DNA of 64,000 bases from assembly GCA_001657325.1 (NCBI GenBank), contig LWRO01000020.1, positions 1 to 64,000 on the forward strand, given 5' to 3'. The position numbers and the translations under genes were made by a program. Shown here piece after piece: positions 60,926-64,000 of this stretch. The notes beneath the pieces are model-generated. The model worked only from the letters and a program-made list of their open reading frames with translations. It was not told the DNA's origin and made no database searches. The first letter of the stretch is position 1. The number at the start of each line of letters is the position of its first letter. This DNA is from Geitlerinema sp. BBD 1991-9 (GTDB lineage Bacteria > Cyanobacteriota > Cyanobacteriia > Cyanobacteriales > Geitlerinemataceae).

Positions 60926-61549
60926 ATGAATTTTAAAACTGAACAAGAGGAATTTTGGGCTGGAGAATTTGGGGTAGATTATATTGAACGAAATAAGAGT
61001 AGCCATATTTTAGCGGCTAATCTCGCCCTCTTCACGAAAGCTCTGTCAAAAATACAGCCTGCAAGAAGTTGCATCGAATTTGGGGCTAATATCGGCATGA
61101 ATCTCACTGCACTTCGCCTCTTATACCCTCAACAAGAACAGTATGCCATTGAAATCAATGAGAAGGCAGCAGACAAGCTTGCAGGAGTGATCCCACACGA
61201 GCATATTTATCACAGTTCAATTTTAGATTTTGAACCTAGCCGAACTTGGGATTTAGTTTTAATCAAGGGAGTCCTTATTCATATTAATCCAGAGTGGCTC
61301 ACACAGACCTACGATGTTTTGTACCAATCGATAGGACAATACTTGCTACTTTGTGAGTATTACAATCCTAGCCCGGTAACAATTAGTTATCGAGGCCATC
61401 GCGATCGCCTGTTTAAGCGAGACTTTTGCGGAGAAATGCTCGATCGCTTCCCTGACTTGTATTTAGCTGATTATGGGTTCGCTTATCGACGAGATCCGAA
61501 TTTTCCTCAGGACGATATTAACTGGTTTTTGCTACAAAAGAAAAGTTGA
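60926..61549 (+). CDS. Pseudaminic acid biosynthesis-associated methyltransferase
   Basis: 207 residues of the methylase family found next to pse genes: KTEQEEFWAGEFGVDYIERN, the SAM-binding IEFGANIGMNLTALR (about 47-61) and VLIKGVLIHINPEWL, then LLLCEYYNPSPVTISYRGH. The family is predicted to methylate pseudaminic acid or its precursor; no activity is known to me. 91 bases after pseF and 46 bases before the amidotransferase on the same strand. Confidence 0.87.
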   Translation: MNFKTEQEEFWAGEFGVDYIERNKSSHILAANLALFTKALSKIQPARSCIEFGANIGMNLTALRLLYPQQEQYAIEINEKAADKLAGVIPHEHIYHSSILDFEPSRTWDLVLIKGVLIHINPEWLTQTYDVLYQSIGQYLLLCEYYNPSPVTISYRGHRDRLFKRDFCGEMLDRFPDLYLADYGFAYRRDPNFPQDDINWFLLQKKS

Positions 61550-61595
61550 GTATAAACTTTTGAAAAAAACTCAAAGTAAGTAGGATATTGAATCT

Positions 61596-62750
61596 ATGTT
61601 AGTGTATTGCAAGCGATGCGTCATGCCCTCCACGAAGCCTGACTTGTATTTCGACAAAGAAGGTATATGCAGCGCCTGTCGTCACTACGAAAATCGCGTA
61701 GAAACTGACTGGGAGAGTCGCAAACAGGAGTTATTACATTTACTGGAAAAGTATCGCCATTCTGAGGGAGAAAACTGGGACTGCATCATTCCAGTTTCTG
61801 GGGGAAAAGATAGTACCTACCAAGTTATACGCGTTCTTCAACTCGGACTGAATCCTCTTTGCGTCACCTCAACAACCTGCGATCTGTCAGATATCGGCCG
61901 CAAAAATATTGAAAATATCAAGCAATTGGGGGTGGACTATATAGAAATGTCTCCGAACCCACAAATTCGAGCCAAGCTAAATCGGATTGGACTGACTCAA
62001 GTCGGCGATATCTCCTGGCCGGAGCACGTCGGAATTTTTACGATTCCAGTCCGCGCTGCCGTACAATTTAACGTTCCTCTCATTATTTGGGGAGAGAACT
62101 CTCAAAATGAATATGGCGGTCCTGCTGCTGCTGCTGAAAACAATGTCCTTACCCGTCGTTGGCTAGAAGAGTTTGGGGGACTTCTGGGGCTGCGCGTTTC
62201 AGATTTGATTGGTCTGGAAGGAATCGAAGCCCGTTACCTAATTCCTTATACCTATCCTTCTGATGAAGAGCTAGCACGAGTAGGAGTTACAGGTCTTTTC
62301 CTAGGCTACTATTTACCCTGGGACGGTCTTTCTAACGCTCTAATCGCTCAGGCTAATGGCTTTACAACCTACCATCACACGGTTGAAGGTTCGATGGTTA
62401 ATTATGAAAATCTGGACAATTACCAAACCGGCATTCACGACTACTTTAAGTTCCTTAAGTTTGGCTTTGGTCGAGCTACCGATCTTGCCTGTTTGCACGT
62501 AAGACGTGGGCGACTCACGCGGGCAGATGCCTTGAGTATCGTACAACGATTGGATGGAAAATTTCCCTGGACGTATTTGGGCAAACCGTTAGAAGATATT
62601 CTCAAACGAATTGATATGACTGTAGAAGAGTTTGTCCGAATTTGCGATCTCTTTACAAATAAGAAATTGTTTGTTTGTGATAGTAGAGGTAACTTAGTGA
62701 AGGATAAAGATGGCAATTTAACCAAAATCAACTACGATAATTTAGATTAA
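61596..62750 (+). CDS. pseA: N-acetyl-sugar amidotransferase (PseA/WbpG-like)
   Basis: 384 residues. CxxC-type ligands occur at CKRCVMP (residues 5-8) and GICSACRHYE; the ATP-pyrophosphatase P-loop is PVSGGKDSTYQV (about 65-76). PseA/WbpG enzymes replace an N-acetyl group with acetamidino using ammonia from a HisH-type glutaminase, ATP and a HisF-like partner. Its neighbour hisH (9 bases further) fits the usual pairing. The product would be an acetamidino form of pseudaminic acid or a related sugar. Confidence 0.9.
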   Translation: MLVYCKRCVMPSTKPDLYFDKEGICSACRHYENRVETDWESRKQELLHLLEKYRHSEGENWDCIIPVSGGKDSTYQVIRVLQLGLNPLCVTSTTCDLSDIGRKNIENIKQLGVDYIEMSPNPQIRAKLNRIGLTQVGDISWPEHVGIFTIPVRAAVQFNVPLIIWGENSQNEYGGPAAAAENNVLTRRWLEEFGGLLGLRVSDLIGLEGIEARYLIPYTYPSDEELARVGVTGLFLGYYLPWDGLSNALIAQANGFTTYHHTVEGSMVNYENLDNYQTGIHDYFKFLKFGFGRATDLACLHVRRGRLTRADALSIVQRLDGKFPWTYLGKPLEDILKRIDMTVEEFVRICDLFTNKKLFVCDSRGNLVKDKDGNLTKINYDNLD

Positions 62751-62759
62751 ATAACGTTT

Positions 62760-63380
62760 ATGAAGAAGGTTGTTATTACGGATTATGGAATGGGCAATTT
62801 AGATTCCGTTGCCCGTGCAGTGCAAGAGTGCGGCGGAGATCCGGTCGTCAGTTGCAAGACCGAGGATTTCCAACAAGCTCACTATATCATTTTGCCTGGA
62901 GTCGGCGCTTTCGCCACTGGTATGAGCCATCTCCATACTTCTGGGTTGCAGGAGGTGTTACGGGAACAAGTAATCGATCGCGGTATTCCTTTCTTGGGGA
63001 TTTGCTTGGGAATGCAACTGTTAGCGACAAAAGGTTTAGAGGGAGGAGAAACTTCGGGGTTGGGCTGGATTGAGGGGGAGGTCAAACGTTTAGAGCCCGA
63101 CAGTTCCGATATTCGCATTCCTCATGTGGGCTGGAATGAAGTGACCTTCGATTCATCTTCGCCATTGTTTGCTGGAGTTCCTACAGGTAAAGACTTCTAT
63201 TTCGTTCATAGCTACCACTTCGTATGCCAGCATCCGCAAGACGCGATCGCCCATACCCCTTACTGCGGTCAGTTTGTTTCTGCCATCAACAAGAAGAATA
63301 TTTTTGGCGTTCAGTTTCATCCCGAAAAGAGCCAACGTTTGGGCTTTCAAGTCATTAAAAACTTTCTCGCTCTTAGTTGA
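62760..63380 (+). CDS. hisH: Glutamine amidotransferase HisH-type (sugar-amidotransferase partner)
   Basis: 206 residues. Triad amidotransferase: nucleophile cysteine in FLGICLGMQLLA (about 79-90), VGWNEV, and the His/Glu pair in FGVQFHPEKSQRLG (about 186-189). In sequence it is an imidazole glycerol phosphate synthase subunit HisH; in this context it most likely supplies ammonia to the sugar amidotransferase upstream rather than to histidine synthesis. A HisF-like partner is expected next but not seen before the right edge. Confidence 0.93.
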   Translation: MKKVVITDYGMGNLDSVARAVQECGGDPVVSCKTEDFQQAHYIILPGVGAFATGMSHLHTSGLQEVLREQVIDRGIPFLGICLGMQLLATKGLEGGETSGLGWIEGEVKRLEPDSSDIRIPHVGWNEVTFDSSSPLFAGVPTGKDFYFVHSYHFVCQHPQDAIAHTPYCGQFVSAINKKNIFGVQFHPEKSQRLGFQVIKNFLALS

Positions 63381-63534
63381 TAATAGGCTCAAGTTCCGCT
63401 ATACTTGTCTAGTAAATAGCTCGCTACGATCGGCAGGCTTAAAGCAGACAAGTATCTATTGCTCAGTTGAGCCTTGCTATAAGTTCTGTGTAGTGAGAGC
63501 CATGAAGTTTTAACACGCAAAAAAAAGCAAGCCA

Positions 63535-64000
63535 TGTCCTACTTGGATCAAAACAAAGAATATTGGCAAAAGGGATATAATGCCGCGAATGTAGACCACC
63601 CGGTTTTTCGTTTCTACGGACGCATCCTAAAACCCCAGTTCCAAATGGGAGGCAACTATGAAAAATTAGTTGACTTTGGTTGTGGGACGGGCTCGGCAGT
63701 TAACTTTTTTACAATGCACGGATTTCATGCAAGTGGCGTTGATATTAGCGAAACTGATATTACAACAGCAAAAATACGATATCCTCACATCGCTAACAAT
63801 TTTTTCATATGCGATCCAGATCCCCGAAATAACAACTATTATGGATTCGCAGAAAATGTAGCAGTGGTTACAGCAATCCAGTCTTTGTATTACTTTTCAG
63901 ATAGCGACTTTGAAGTTTGTATTGAAAAGCTATATCGCTCGATGCGTACTGGTGGAATATTTTTCGCTTCGATGATGGGCCAAAATAGCAAGGAGTTTTA
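63535..64000 (+). CDS. Class I SAM-dependent methyltransferase (partial, right edge)
   Basis: Starts at the ATG at 63535 (MSYLDQNKEYWQKGYNAANV) and runs off the window; 155 codons are seen. The SAM-binding motif LVDFGCGTGSAVNFF (about 47-61), FHASGVDISETDI and a later YRSMRTGGIFFASMMG are typical. It follows hisH by 154 bases on the same strand and probably belongs to the same sugar or glycan modification operon. No stop is within the window. Confidence 0.88.

Overview
The window looks like chromosomal DNA from a cyanobacterium, probably a filamentous Oscillatoriales-type strain. The reasons are cyanobacteria-typical genes (the DUF3038/DUF4335 pair, a UbiD decarboxylase, a cyanide-insensitive-type cytochrome bd, kinase/GAF-type multidomain kinases, Uma2 and Rpn/DUF4351 families, SPINDLY-type TPR glycosyltransferases), the very frequent palindrome TCGATCGA, and intergenic heptamer-like tandem repeats (TCGTAAA). 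The genus is not decidable from what I see. No tRNA, rRNA or CRISPR array was recognised.

Layout. 0-7 kb: a kinase cut by the left edge, then two broken surface-protein genes (a hemagglutinin/TPS-type C-terminal piece at 1.9-3.5 kb and a split beta-helix/RTX-type gene at 6.0-7.0 kb) on either side of ubiD, with two small inverted-repeat elements between them. 8-26 kb: ordinary core and signalling genes: a hybrid histidine kinase next to a PhnD-like binding lipoprotein, a MacB-like permease, a TrpE/PabB enzyme, ruvA, an amidotransferase, an RfbD-like reductase, an adenylate cyclase, an M16 peptidase homologue, mannose-1-phosphate guanylyltransferase, an LCP protein, a nitroreductase, an Old Yellow Enzyme and a LysE exporter. 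27-32 kb: a minus-strand group of accessory genes (B12-binding radical SAM enzyme, secreted GyrI-like protein, Rieske oxygenase, two-helix membrane protein, TetR regulator), poor in the TCGATCGA motif in its first genes. 32.5-36.7 kb: cydAB, a MarR/YdcZ-transporter divergon with visible operators, and an orphan ArsR.

36.7-43 kb holds two very large divergent SPINDLY-family glycosyltransferases. 43-51 kb has a membrane-anchored kinase, an OmpA-DUF4335-DUF3038 operon, apt, a DppB-like permease and egtD. 51.4-57.7 kb is a genomic islet of toxin-antitoxin modules (HicBA, YefM-YoeB and a broken VapBC) interleaved with at least five Rpn/DUF4351 copies or fragments and three near-identical Uma2 copies in different stages of decay, plus one chimera of the two families. 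From 58 kb to the right edge runs a plus-strand pseudaminic-acid-type operon (pseB, pseC, pseF, methylase, pseA-like amidotransferase, hisH, methyltransferase) that probably continues beyond the window.

The most unusual items are: two copies of a short mobile element each with a clear 8-bp target duplication, one of them inserted exactly at a stop codon; a palindromic repeat inserted in frame inside an Rpn nuclease gene; the Uma2/Rpn/toxin islet; the radical SAM-Rieske-secreted effector-binding cluster; and an unidentified decayed coding segment at 31.8-32.0 kb.
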